From: Cenococcum geophilum 1.58
Lineage: Eukaryota > Ascomycota > Dothideomycetes > Gloniales > Gloniaceae
NCBI GenBank assembly: GCA_001692895.1
Contig: KV748189.1
Location: 119,766-183,765, forward strand
Length of the DNA: 64,000 nucleotides
Direction: 5' to 3'
Of the stretch, positions 23,304-33,445 are shown one piece after another. Made by a program: the position numbers and the translations under genes. The notes under the pieces were generated by a model, which saw only the letters and a list, made by a program, of their open reading frames with translations, ran no database searches and had not been told where the DNA came from. Position 1 is the first letter of the stretch, and each line of letters starts with the position of its first letter.

Positions 23304-23449
23304 TAATGCGAGTTTGTGTCTAATAAGCCGTGTAGATAAGTATGTAAATACATGCACGTTCCGTATAGGCAAGACGACGCTATAGAGTTTTGGGCGCTAT
23401 ATATTGTAAAGAATTTAAATTTAGAGATTTATATATAAATTACTTAGTA
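23304..23449 (-). pseudogene. Tc1/mariner transposase, N-terminal part (continues from 16530)
   Basis: Minus-strand frame ACIYILIYTAY then TQTRITQELSIS, the start of a helix-turn-helix that runs on at 16525 downwards (QCTISNYLKQN). Separation is due to the Gypsy-2 insertion, whose TAATG duplication falls inside this frame. The outer end of the transposon before 23450 is AT-rich and its terminal repeat is not recognised. Confidence 0.7.
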
Positions 23450-23996
23450 CGGAGGTAGCGGTTAAAAGTTCCTGGCCCCCCCCCCTGTCGTGGTGGTGTG
23501 CGCTAGCCTTTAGTGGCGTAAGTGTGGCGTAAGTGATGCTTGGCGCACACCGCGAGATTGCGACTCTCCACTTAATATTATACTCTATAAGCTTTTAAAA
23601 TATATTAAATCCTTATTACATCTTACTGTTTATAATAGGTAACTAATACCACATCTATATAAGGGCTTAGGCCCTTACTATAAAGATTTGTGGCAGCATA
23701 AATGCCGATATTTAAGCCGCCACCAGAATAAGCGTCTCCCGTATATATCGATCGTCTAAGAAGCACGGAATCGCGGCTTTAACAAGGCCAAAAGCCGCAC
23801 AATTCTTGATATCTACCTTAGAGATGCACCTCGGTCAGGTCGCCCAACTAAACGTATATCTGCTAAGATTCGAGAAGTTATTGACAAGGTCCGTCGTGAC
23901 CCTTCCTAATTAGGAACGCCAAGACAACGCATTTGTGGCTTATTGGTGGCGAATTTGTGGCGCAGGGGGGCCAGGAACTTTTGACCGCTACCTCCG
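23450..23996. mobile_element. Internally deleted Tc1-like element, 547 bp
   Basis: The ends CGGAGGTAGCGGTTAAAAGT and its inverse at 23996 (one C/T difference) extend through TTCCTGGCCCCCC, and both are flanked by TA. Inside, the plus strand at about 23690-23940 encodes only the helix-turn-helix part of a transposase (RGFNKAKSRTILDIYLRDA, RSGRPTKRISAKIREVI). The catalytic domain is missing. A smaller hairpin GGTGTGCGC/GCGCACACC lies near 23497-23555. It keeps CA/TG pairs and is less RIP-mutated than its neighbours. Confidence 0.85.
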
Positions 23997-24092
23997 TAAT
24001 TCTTGAAACTTTGATGTGGTAAGACAGCGCGCTAGTAATCCGCTTTTGGGGGCTTGTATGTGTTACCTCAGAAGCTCAGTTACCTCAGCAAG

Positions 24093-24156
24093 CTCAGACC
24101 ACATATTTGGAATAATTTTATATCCGCTCCACGTAAAATCGAAAATGTGGTCTGAG
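24093..24156. repeat. CTCAGAC hairpin 1
   Basis: CTCAGACCACAT at 24093 pairs perfectly with ATGTGGTCTGAG ending at 24156. On the left it is preceded by TTACCTCAGCAAG, a motif that also borders hairpins 2 and 4 in inverse form. Confidence 0.8.
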
Positions 24157-24390
24157 GGACATATCCAACGTTTCTTAAGAACTCCGACTTTTTTTATGGT
24201 GTTCCCTATATTCGCGGTTGAACCACTTAACCACAACGGCTTAAAATACTACCAAAAGTTTATCGATTAGAGAGACGACCTAATATTTCATAAATATCGG
24301 GTCTAAATTAGCCCACTACTGCCCAAAGTTAAGATCATTTTCGCCAAAAAAAAAATTCCGTTATTAGGAACCCCGACATTACCTATAATA

Positions 24391-24710
24391 TAGTAATAAG
24401 TATATATATAAAAGCTAAAAACCTATCACTAATAGATCTAGCTCTTGCGATTATTTTAAGCCTATATGCAGCCCTAGACCTTATATGGGTGGCTTTATTA
24501 ACTTTATTAAAGATTATATATCTCCCTATACAAATTTAGGCAACGGATATTGCGAGGGACGTCGCAATAAACGTTGCATCGGACGTCGCAACGGGTATAT
24601 ATATAAGGCCCAAAAATTCATCGATTATAGAGCTGGTTCTTGCGATTATTTTAAGCCTATATACAGCCCTAGACCTTACGTAGATGGCTTTAACAATTTC
24701 GTTGAAGAAG
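24391..24710. repeat. Two diverged direct repeats about 195 bp apart
   Basis: CTTGCGATTATTTTAAGCCT at 24444 and 24639 lies in a longer match that includes a preceding TATATATATAA run and a following CAGCCCTAGACCTTA. Between them, GGACGTCGCAA occurs twice. No gene is supported; two short open frames here are chance. Confidence 0.6.
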
Positions 24711-24765
24711 GTGACTGCTCTACATACAAATAAGTCGGATCGCTTAATAAAGTCTGGAAAAGTCT

Positions 24766-24857
24766 CTCAGACCATAGAATCAACTTTTTGACAAAAAAGG
24801 TTAGCGATATCCGCTTGCGGATATACGTATGTCCGCTAATTGATTCTATGGTCTGAG
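24766..24857. repeat. CTCAGAC hairpin 2
   Basis: CTCAGACCATAGAATCAA pairs perfectly over 18 bases with TTGATTCTATGGTCTGAG. The loop contains a GATATCCGC/GCGGATAT inverted repeat. Followed by CTTGCTGAGGTAA. Confidence 0.85.
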
Positions 24858-24874
24858 CTTGCTGAGGTAAGAAG

Positions 24875-24964
24875 CTCAGACCAAGAAGTCGATTGTGCGG
24901 ATATAGGAATATCCGCACCGTCCGCTAAGCTGATTTAGGACGGCAATCGTTTTCTTGGTCTGAG
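24875..24964. repeat. CTCAGAC hairpin 3
   Basis: CTCAGACCAAGAA pairs with TTCTTGGTCTGAG, and the stem extends through CGATTG/CAATCG with two mismatches. An internal GCGGATAT/ATATCCGC stem lies at about 24897-24916. Begins 17 bases after hairpin 2. Confidence 0.82.
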
Positions 24965-25192
24965 GCCCTTTGGCGAGATTTGTAGAAAACCAAAACACTG
25001 TTGGTATGAGAAGACTTTGTTAACTTTAACGAAATTAATCTACCCTCCTGCAATACCTGTTAACATTAAAAATTACACCAAATTATAGAGAAAAGCCTAC
25101 TCTATAAAGCTATGAGATCATTAGCTCCTTATACCCGCGCGATGTTGAGAGGAAGTTGTTGCGGTAGAGGCCACAATTCTACCTTTGCACGA

Positions 25193-25305
25193 GGCTCTGC
25201 ACGAAGCTCTGCACGAAGCTCTGCACGAAGCTCTGCACGAAGCTCTGCACGAAGCTCTGCATTAAGCTTTGCACGAAGCTCTACTAAGGCTCTGCACGAG
25301 GCTCT
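25193..25305. repeat. 12-bp minisatellite CTCTGCACGAAG
   Basis: About eight to nine copies of GCACGAAGCTCT, the last ones diverged. In one plus-strand frame (25112-25345, 77 codons) it would encode Ala-Arg-Ser-Ser repeats. There is no domain or conserved flank, so I treat it as a repeat and not as a gene. The repeat keeps CA pairs. Confidence 0.75.
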
Positions 25306-25700
25306 GCCTAAAGCTTACCCCCTAATAGTCGCAGAGGCACTCTAGGCCAAGGGAGGATATTTTTAAGGAAGGACTTAACTATAGTACCTACTAAGTGTTG
25401 CAATAGCTTTAAGTAGTAGATATCTATATATCTGTATAGTTTTATCTATATTAATAGACTATTTAATAAGATATAATATGTGCTTATGCTTTTAATAACG
25501 CGTTTTTTTAACTTTAACGAAATTAATGTTAGGACTGAGCAATAGCCATATAAATTTTATACCATTTAGAAGCCCTAGTCTTAAAAAAAATGTGACTATA
25601 TGTGGTAATAATAACGCGTTGTGTGAATGAATGAATTGGATATCCGCAATCTCCGTTTTGCGGATTTTGCTTATGTTTTTAATAAAGCTTGCCAAAGGTT
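25306..25700. other. AT-rich filler, no gene
   Basis: AACTTTAACGAAATTAAT occurs at about 25020 and again near 25511, and a TGCTTATG-TTTTAATAA segment occurs twice (25480 and 25670). These suggest small duplicated pieces of one element. No coding or RNA gene is seen. Confidence 0.45.
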
Positions 25701-25775
25701 CTCAGACATGATTGAGCGAGAAGGAGGACGGCCCTACTGTTATTCCGCCGCTAGCCAAAAAAAATCACGTCTGAG
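25701..25775. repeat. CTCAGAC hairpin 4
   Basis: CTCAGACATGATT pairs with AATCACGTCTGAG with one transition mismatch. Followed by CTCGCTGAGGTAA, nearly the same border as hairpin 2. It ends only 15 bases before the direct repeat at the AflR-like gene. Confidence 0.78.
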
Positions 25776-25790
25776 CTCGCTGAGGTAATT

Positions 25791-25837
25791 GTATGTGGGT
25801 ACGGATCTATCCGTCCTAGTCTATCCGTCGAGCCAAG
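25791..25837. repeat. Copy 2 of the direct repeat bounding the transposon stack
   Basis: Matches 15276-15320. Here it spans the last codons, the stop and the first bases after the AflR-like gene, so this is probably the original location. It contains CGGATCTATCCG. Confidence 0.75.
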
Positions 25838-27170
25838 CGCTACCGGCGCCGCTTTTTCCGGCGCCAAACTCCTTGATCTGCTTAAGCGTGTTGTGGACCT
25901 CTGCTTTTATCTTGCCACCCGCGACTCCATACCAATTAGGCATATGCTGCTCGTCATCACCGTCATCATCGCGCGTATATCCGCCACCCAACGTCTTTAT
26001 CTTATCAACGATGCCCTCCAACTTTCTTACTTCTCTCAGCAAGATACCCCGCATCAAGACCTTCTGGTCTTCCTCTTCGAGATCGAAGACGCCGATCTGG
26101 ATTGGTGTGGATTTTACAGCGCGGTCTGTTGTTTTCGAACGCATGCTGGCTGGGGAAATCGGATAAGTATTCGAGCTGCCATAGCTCGGCGAGCCTGGCA
26201 TAAGGTTCGACCCGGACATGGACCGATATCGTGGCGAAACAGCTAACCGATACCAGAATAGGGCTTTTGAGATTATCGCCATGTAGAGGAGTGCGAGGTG
26301 CGGTTGTTGCGCGCAACGACAGTCGAGCAATTCTTTCAGAGTGCTCATGGCGACTCGGTTAAAGAAGAGGACTTTGTCGAGCGGGGGCATGTGGTTCGAG
26401 ACATTTCCGGAGCTCGTGCGGGTCTGCTTTAGCATACCGGGCCGGTCCGTGTGGAGCATTGTGCAGTAGTGGATGGAGTGGAGAGTGGTGAATGCCTTGG
26501 CTTCGCAGTCGTGGATCGGAGGTTGGGGGGGCTCGGAGATGGACGTCGTGTCTTCTGGGGAAGTCGTTGGAGTTGAGGTTTCGCCAGCCGAGATGCTATT
26601 CGAGGTGCTATTCGGGCCTGTTCCGTGGACTTGCGTCTCTGAAGTCTCGGAGCCGCTGCGCAAGTCCACTCCAGAGCCCACGCCTGTCCAGTGCGAGAGG
26701 AAATCGAGCCCATCTCCAAGCGTGTCGAAGCCGACAAGCGTTGAGTAATCGGCACCCTGTCCGTCTCCGCCATCCGCACCCATCATCTGGTCGAGCGGGC
26801 CTGGCTGACTAGCCGCAGGCGTCAAGCCAAGCGGCGTCAGACCAAATCCTAAGCTGTCATTCGCGCCGTAGAGCGAAGGGAATGGAAATAGGGACGGAGT
26901 CATCAGGGGCGTCGTCGTCGGCGGGGTCGACATCGCAGAATTCAGGTACTGTTGCTCAGCGACCCTCTCCGCCCATGACTGCTTCCCATGTCGTCGAGAT
27001 GGGCTGTACGAGCACGTGAAGCTGTTTGTCCGACACCGGTCGCAGACAGGCTTCTTCTTGTCGCACTTCACCTTCGCCACGGAGCAGGCATCACAGGCGG
27101 ATCGGAGCTTGACGGGCGCCTCCGACGCAGACATCGATCTTCGCGGGGAGTGTGTTGGGGTGTACAACAT
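25821..27170 (-). CDS. AflR-like Zn2Cys6 transcription factor
   Basis: 449 residues, no intron needed. A Zn2Cys6 binuclear cluster lies at C26, C29, C36, C43, C46 and C53 (CX2CX6CX6CX2CX6C), preceded by the family-typical KLRSACDACS and followed by a basic stretch. A long Ser/Thr/Pro/Gly-rich region (about 75-225) and an AflR-type C-terminal domain (about 225-440: HDCEAKAFTTLHSIHYC, CRCAQQPHLALLYM, LLREVRKLEGIVDKI) follow. AflR-family proteins are nuclear pathway-specific activators of polyketide clusters. The likely start is the Met at 27170, or Met13 in MSASEAP. It is flanked on both sides by transposons. The likely targets are the MFS and SDR genes (inference). The frame is intact, with no RIP damage. 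Confidence 0.92.
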   Translation of the reverse strand: MLYTPTHSPRRSMSASEAPVKLRSACDACSVAKVKCDKKKPVCDRCRTNSFTCSYSPSRRHGKQSWAERVAEQQYLNSAMSTPPTTTPLMTPSLFPFPSLYGANDSLGFGLTPLGLTPAASQPGPLDQMMGADGGDGQGADYSTLVGFDTLGDGLDFLSHWTGVGSGVDLRSGSETSETQVHGTGPNSTSNSISAGETSTPTTSPEDTTSISEPPQPPIHDCEAKAFTTLHSIHYCTMLHTDRPGMLKQTRTSSGNVSNHMPPLDKVLFFNRVAMSTLKELLDCRCAQQPHLALLYMAIISKALFWYRLAVSPRYRSMSGSNLMPGSPSYGSSNTYPISPASMRSKTTDRAVKSTPIQIGVFDLEEEDQKVLMRGILLREVRKLEGIVDKIKTLGGGYTRDDDGDDEQHMPNWYGVAGGKIKAEVHNTLKQIKEFGAGKSGAGSAWLDG

Positions 27171-27824
27171 TATTTGTAGGACTGTGAGCGGGAAAAAGGC
27201 AACCAGCGATGCCGTGCAGGGGATAGTTGGTGGGATAAGAGTGAATTGGATTCGTATAGTGGCCTGCTGGTGGGGTGGGGGCGGCGGGGCGTGCCGTCCT
27301 TTGTCGGTGAATGGACCAAGCTAGGCCTGTCAGACGGGGTCCTGTCAGATGGATCTTACACTTTAGCGGCGGCTTCAAGATCCTTTGTGACACTATTCCT
27401 CCTCAGCTGCGGTTTGAATTGGGTCTAGATCTGGAGCTCCAAGAGTCAAATCAACCGTAGATCCAATCCAAATCCACATTGGAACTCCAAATAAACCCCG
27501 CTCCAAGTAGATCACTACTACTGCCGCTAAGCTATTGTGTATGCACTGCGTTGCTTGAAAAGATTATAAATAAGACTCCTAGGCTTGAGGTGCTTTTAGA
27601 GGCTTTAGAGTCGAAGACGCACAACGTTTTCTAGGCGGCATAAGGATAATATTTTAATAAGAAATCAATAATCAAATAGACGGCGATAATATTAAAGCTT
27701 TTTGATCAGCTATATGTACTACCACATATTCTATATATAGGCTTCATAGTCACGTCGCTGCTGCTTACCTATCGCTGAGCACTCGCACTAATGAGAGGCT
27801 TCAACACCAAGCTATATACAGTAA
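27171..27824. promoter_or_regulatory. Upstream region of the AflR-like gene
   Basis: GC-balanced to about 27540 with no supported gene; short open frames here are shadows. It is the probable promoter. From 27545 the DNA becomes AT-rich with no recognisable coding sequence. Confidence 0.4.
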
Positions 27825-27964
27825 CGTAACAGCCACCTAGAGTCAGCTACCCAATCGAGCCACCCGCTAAAATAACTTTAATAGTGGTAGAGTTATAAAA
27901 GGCTAAAGCTAGTAAGTTTTGGTGTGACTCACGTAGGTAGCTGACTCGTTTGGTGGCTGTTACG
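27825..27964. mobile_element. MITE-like inverted repeat, 140 bp
   Basis: CGTAACAGCCACC at 27825 is the exact inverse of GGTGGCTGTTACG ending at 27964. The arms continue as AGTCAGCTACC after a short indel. No clear target duplication is visible, so the superfamily is unknown. Confidence 0.75.
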
Positions 27965-28125
27965 CTAAAAAAGATTTCTTGCACTTTTCGTATATGCGCC
28001 TCTTGGATAAGCAGCGGTGAGTAACGCGGTAGTTAGTCTAACTAATTCCGGCTAATTGCTATCTAGATTACTAATACATTAGCGAGCGTCCTAATAACCC
28101 GGGCCCGGGTTCCTGCGGCTAACTA
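27965..28125. other. Less mutated flank of the LINE-2 insertion, no gene
   Basis: Includes a CCCGGGCCCGGG palindrome near 28098-28109. No coding sequence is recognised. Confidence 0.35.
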
Positions 28126-28137
28126 CACCACCCTGTA

Positions 28138-28165
28138 TGTATGTATGTATGTATATATATTCTAT
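28138..28165. repeat. (TGTA)n microsatellite at the LINE-2 3' end
   Basis: TGTATGTATGTATGTATATATA on the plus strand, i.e. (TACA)n on the LINE strand, directly at the inferred target duplication. Confidence 0.8.
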
Positions 28166-28329
28166 TATAGCTATGCACTATTTAGGGTATGGGCCGTTAC
28201 AGAGCGCTAACTAAATACTTCCTGCCATTAATATGCTTGCTCCAGTTTAGAAGCCAACTATAAGAACTATATATCTATTACCTAACGCCGTACTTAACTA
28301 AGGAAATAAAGGAAAGTAATGTGTTACTA

Positions 28330-31300
28330 TTTAAAAGAAAGATAGAGTTTAGAGGCAAGTCTAAGTAGTTTTTAATACCTTGTGTCCGCAGGGCTATTCT
28401 AGCGTTGTACGCTTCTTAATTAGCGATGTACCAATGGAGGCACGTATAGAGAAGGCTCGCGGTGTATTCGGTTAGATAATTAGGGAAGGAATTCTTAAGA
28501 GTCTTTGCTTATTAATGTTGGCTTCTATACTCTCTGCATCTTATACGCTAAGGTATAAACGTCCAGTCTCCTTTATAAATTTAATTATAGCTTTAACTAC
28601 GCTAATGTCTGGCTTCTAGCGCTTAATTAGGCCGTTAATATTCCTGCCTCCTTCTTGTCTAGGTAAGTAGCCTCCTAATGCATATAATAGGTCCCCAAAT
28701 CGATCTCTATACTACTCTTTTAGTTTAATCCTCTACTGTACCTACCTCTTATAAGAGAAGAGGAAGTGCTGTGTTAATTCTATAAGCCTATAGTTACATA
28801 ACACCGTCTCTAATGTATTAATTTTATAGAAATATTCCTTTAGAAATGTCTTACCGGTCCATAGCTGTATAAGAATGGCCGCTTTAAAGCTAATTAGCTG
28901 CTGGTATAATCCTGCAGCCTTTCTAAGGTAAAGTGCTGCGTTAATCTTCCTTATAAACTTGCCTATATTAGATCTTCCCACTAAAAGCAGTTCTATTATT
29001 ATCTTAGCTTTTTTTAAAGCTTGCGTTATAAGGTACTATAGGAGGCCGTCTCTTTACGGTGGCTCCTTGCTTTCTAGTCTTATTACTACTTTAGTAAGCT
29101 TATTAGCCTTCTTATTTCCTATAAACCCTAAATGGCCTGGAATCTAGTATAGCGTAATATTGCTTAGCTAAAGCTTCTTTAAGATCTTTGCGACTATTTC
29201 CTGGCAGGCTCTAGCCCTTTAGCTCTATACTAATAGCAACGCTAATTACGAGTTAGAGAATATTCTTATACTAGAGGCAGGTATTGGATAACCTATTTAG
29301 TCGACAGCCGTATACGTGGGGTCCTACGGCCAGTTAGCTGCCTTGCTAATTGCTAGAAGCTCTATAAGGTAGGCGTTGGCCTAATTAGAGCTCGCTACCG
29401 TTTTTAAAAGCGTTACTTTAGATGGCGTAGTATATACGCCAACTCCTGCCCTGCTATTGTAAACTAATGTATTAACGTATATGTTAACCTGCCCTAGCTT
29501 ATAGTCTTTAATAATAGCTTAAGCATATTCTTCGTCCTTATATATTACTACGTTAGGCTTAGCTACCTATAGCGGGTATATATATGGTTTAACCTCTAGC
29601 ACTCTATTTACCTAGACATCCTTATATATCTCTACTATCCTCTAGAGCGGCGATCGGTGCTATTTATATAGCCTCTATCTTTAAATTATTTAATAAGGAT
29701 ATAATTTGCCTAGTTTATAGATTAACACCTAGAATACAATGGCCTAGTTATATAGCCTTTACTTAAGAGGAAGCAAGCCGGCTTTTACCTCTGCTATTAG
29801 CAGAGCGACGGTGCGGAACCCCCTAATAATAGCTTATGCCGTAATCCTCTGCGCCTACTAGAGGAGCTATATTAACTCTTATATCGTAAGCGGGTACTAT
29901 ATTAATAACGCGTAGTCCGCTACTAGTAGGACTAAGCTCTTAGCTAGCTGCTTAACGCTCTTAGGCTACAGTCCCTTTAGTCTGCGCAATGCTAGCGCCA
30001 CCTTAGTAGCTTTGCCTACCTTATTTATTAGGTATACCTTAAACCGCAGCTCCTTATTAAGGATTACCCTAAGGATTTTAATATCCTATATTGGGGGGAT
30101 TCCTTTTCCTTTAAATTGGAGCGGTGTGGTAGTATCCCTACCCGCTTCTTTATATCTAGTAAGGTGGATAAATAACGTTTTCTTTACTTTAAATTGAGCT
30201 CCACTAGTCCTCTCCTATTTCTTAAGCATCGGTATAATCTCGCCCTAGATAATCTATGTGTTTTCCTCCGCTATAGGGCCTATAACCTATGCTAAGTAGT
30301 TATTAACGAAGGCTATAGAGCTGCCATTTCTAGGTGCGTTTTATATAAGATCCGCATTAAAGAATAGAAAGAGTATTAGAGCTAGTGCTAATCCCTACGG
30401 AAAACCCGCCTATAGGAGCGCCTATACCTCTAATATGTATCCATTAACTAGGATATAGGCTTAATGGTTTGTATAAAAGTCCTACACCTATTATATAATT
30501 GTCTAAGGTATCTAATGCTGCCGTAATCTCCTAATTTCCGGCTCTATAGCCATATTGTTATACACACCCTTAATATTAAATAATACTAGGGATAGTGTCT
30601 TTTTTCCTCTTTATACTCTAAATACGTCCTCACAGAGATATAATAGCGCGTATATTGTTAACCTTTGCTTCCTAGCTCTAAAGTGTATTTTAGGTAGTAA
30701 GCTGTGTTCTTCCACTAGGTATGCTATTCTCTCTACTACTAGCGATTTAAGTGCTTTTTCTAGTGTTAGGAGGAGGGAGATCGGCCTATAGTTATTTGCT
30801 ACCGTATAGTCCCCCTACTTTAGCTTCTATAGTAGTATAATCTTTACTACCTTCTATTCCTATAGTACCTTTCCTATCTTAAAAGATTTGGTAAAGAGAG
30901 TAGTAATCTTACTACTTAGTACGGGCTATAGCTCTCGCTATACCTTAGCTAGTAGGCCGTCCCTTTTAGGAGCCTTATCTGGGCTAGCCCTAAATATAGC
31001 TGCTTTAACCTTATATTTGGCGATAGGCTCTTATAGCAATTAGTTGTAGCTAGCCGTAGTATCCTCCTTTTATTTATACGGCGGCGGGACCGGAAAGAAT
31101 ACCTAGAGTAGTTTTTTTATAATATTATAGTTCTCTGTAATGACCTCTCCCTATCCTCTAGCCTTTTTAATTAGCGGTATTCTAGCGAATGTAGATATAG
31201 CCTACGGATTAAGGTATTTCGACGCTTTCTATATATTATCACTATTACTAAGGAATTCGTCCTAATAGAGCTTCCTATGTCGCCGAATAGTCCTATAGAA

Positions 31301-32400
31301 GAGCTTCTTCGCTCTTACTATAATATCGCGTAGCTCTGGGTCGTCCCTTCCTTACCTCTATATTGTACTATTTTTGTTCCTCTAGTATATATATAACTTC
31401 CTTAGCGTTATAAGGTCTTCATTCTACTATCTTTTTATATACGGTAATAGCTTAGCCCGCTAGCAGTGTACTTTAAGGGCTTTGTTAATCTACCTATTAA
31501 GGTAGTTAACTATTTCGTCTATATCTTCTATAGGGAATTCTATCTCTTTCTATTGCTCTACGTCTTCTTAAATCTTGTCCTAGTTTGCATTCTTAATAAG
31601 CAGCCTCTCCTAGCTCTTTTGCGTATCTATATTAACCTAGAAGCTAGTATAGATAGCTCTATAGTCTAACCCGTACTTATACTCCTAGGTAGCGCACTTT
31701 ACTAGTTTACTTGCTAGGCCTAGGGTTGCAAGTATAAGGTTAATTGTTAATATTTACCCCGCGTCGCTCTTAAATATAGGTACTCCTACTAGAAGTAGGC
31801 TCTAGAGTAACTAGTCCGCCATAAAGTTAATAATTAGCGCGCTTTCTTTCTACGTTAATGTGGTACTAATATAACTTCCTCCCTATAGCGGATTGTGCCG
31901 ATTAAAGTCGCCTGCGATTACTACCTCGGTGTATAGGTCGCGCAATAGTTCACCCTAGATTAGACTATTGATTATCTCTAGCCTGCTAGAGAGCTCCTCT
32001 AGGTTCTCTTTTTTGGTTCTCCTTAAACATCTGTCTGGGATATATACCGATATAATTATAAGTCTCCTTTAGCCGACGTGCGCCACTACTGCCGTAATAT
32101 CTGCTAAATCTACCTGTAGCTATATAGCTGCCAGCTCTCTAAATGCCTAGATATATAACCTAACTAGGGGATACCGCTACTGCCTGCCTATTAGGACAAA
32201 CCTTATCTACTAGGGGTTTGAGCTAGCTAGCACCACTTTCCTATCTAAGAGAAAGTAGTAAGGCTCCTGGCCTAGAATAAAGTAGAAGTCCGCTAGCGCT
32301 TCGTTATTGTATAGCGCATACTGCGCTTCCCTGTACTTCTTTATATTCGCCTAAAGAATCTAAAGTTCTCTATTTATAGCGCTATCGTGCAAGAATCCTG
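28330..32400 (-). pseudogene. LINE-2 ORF2: endonuclease, RT, RNase H, Cys-rich tail
   Basis: From the minus strand: an endonuclease-like region at about 32340-31700; RT with NNYRPISLLLTLEKALKSLV near 30720-30780 and KTLSLVLFNIKGVYNN near 30570-30620; RNase H at about 29600-29080 (VNTLVYNSRAGVGVYTT as the first catalytic strand region, IPGHLGFIGNKKAN near 29110-29150); and a C-terminal segment RSNIGKFIRKINAALYLRK near 28930-28980. Stops are RIP-type. The RNase H and tail are typical of Tad-clade LINEs. The plus-strand open frames in this interval (28959, 30012, 30555, 31466) are shadows. Confidence 0.82.
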
Positions 32401-32429
32401 TCTATCTCTTTCCTATATACTAGGCATTT

Positions 32430-33445
32430 ACAGTATAAGGCTTAGTAAGGACCCTAGCAGTTCACGCAGTGTAGATTCACCGTCTTATACCGGAGATAGC
32501 CTTCCCGCCCACACATTTTGCATATATTAGGTCGCGTGTAGTCTCTAGCCCTATGTCTAAACCTTCTACATTTATAGCATGCTATAGGGGTGCGTTACTC
32601 CTTAAATGGTGATATAATAACCGCGCCTCCCCTAAATGATATATTGTCTGACGTAAGCAGCTTCTCTACATCCTCCTTTATTGCCACTTTAATAATTACT
32701 AATACGTGCTAGCCGCGTGGCCTTAGTTATCCTAGCTATCTCATTATATATACCTCTACACCATTCTCTACCCTAAAGCGCTCCATAGCTGACTTACTTA
32801 CTTTTCCGCTGTTAATGTCCATTGCTAAAGGTACTTTAACCCAGTCTGCCTTAACCGTATACTACTTAGGTCTGATAAGCCTCGCCCTAAAGATATACGG
32901 TTTGAGCTATTAAGCAGTCGTCTACCTAAACGCAGCTTCTTTATCTTTTTCCACCGAGAATCTAATAATGCTCGCGCTGTCGCTTATTCGCTATACGCGG
33001 AAGTCCTTAAGTATAGCTCCTATAAGCCCCTTAACATCCTTTATACCTTACGCAATAGTTTGCTTTACTACTTTAGTAGTAGCTACCCTCTCTATTGCCT
33101 CTAAACCCGCTTAATTAACGTTTATTACCAGCTACTAATTAGGTTCCTTAGGGTTCCTAGCGCTTGTTATTTGTGGCAAGGTTATCTCTAACCCTGCCGT
33201 GCCTCCACTGGCCGCTACCGATGCCTATAATTGTATTAGAGCTAAGGAAGTGTTTGGTTGCGCTCGCAAGGACCAGATAGCCTTTTAGAGTTCGGCGTTT
33301 TACTTTTTAAGGCTTCGCTATTCCGATTTAATATCTATAAGGTTATTTTTAATGCTCTTAATAATGCTATTCTAGTTTATAATGATGTTGCTCTACTATA
33401 CTATAGTTTCTTTAAGGCTTTTAATAAGTTGATAAAATTCGTCAT
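32430..33445 (-). pseudogene. LINE-2 ORF1 with CCHC zinc knuckles
   Basis: A minus-strand ATG at about 33445 opens MTNFINLLKALKKL. Near 32455-32590 it reads CYKCRRFRHRARDY, then CKMCGREGYLRYKTVNLHC, degraded CCHC knuckles in which Cys and His have become Tyr through G-to-A change. A nucleic-acid-binding gag-like role is known for this position in Tad elements. The middle is riddled with stops. The plus-strand frame at 33258-33476 is a shadow. Confidence 0.65.

Larger units (their letters stand above)
16526..23308 (+). mobile_element. Gypsy-2 copy D: full-length Ty3/gypsy element with TAATG target duplication
   Basis: The element proper is 16531-23303 (6773 bp) with two 226-bp LTRs and TAATG directly repeated at 16526-16530 and 23304-23308. 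Gag starts at 16806, and pol includes protease-region, RT, RNase H, integrase and chromodomain. A purine tract AAAGGGGGGGGCAT precedes the 3' LTR. It is inserted in the helix-turn-helix region of the Tc1 transposase. All frames carry RIP stops. A truncated relative lies inverted at 37822-42143. Confidence 0.93.

Noticed and set aside
25112-25345. Possible small secreted or repeat protein (ARSS repeats)
   Set aside because: No signal peptide, no conserved flank, entirely repeat-driven composition.
26429-27428. Open frames of 60-116 codons around the AflR-like gene
   Set aside because: Shadows of the 449-residue Zn2Cys6 protein or of its promoter, without domains.
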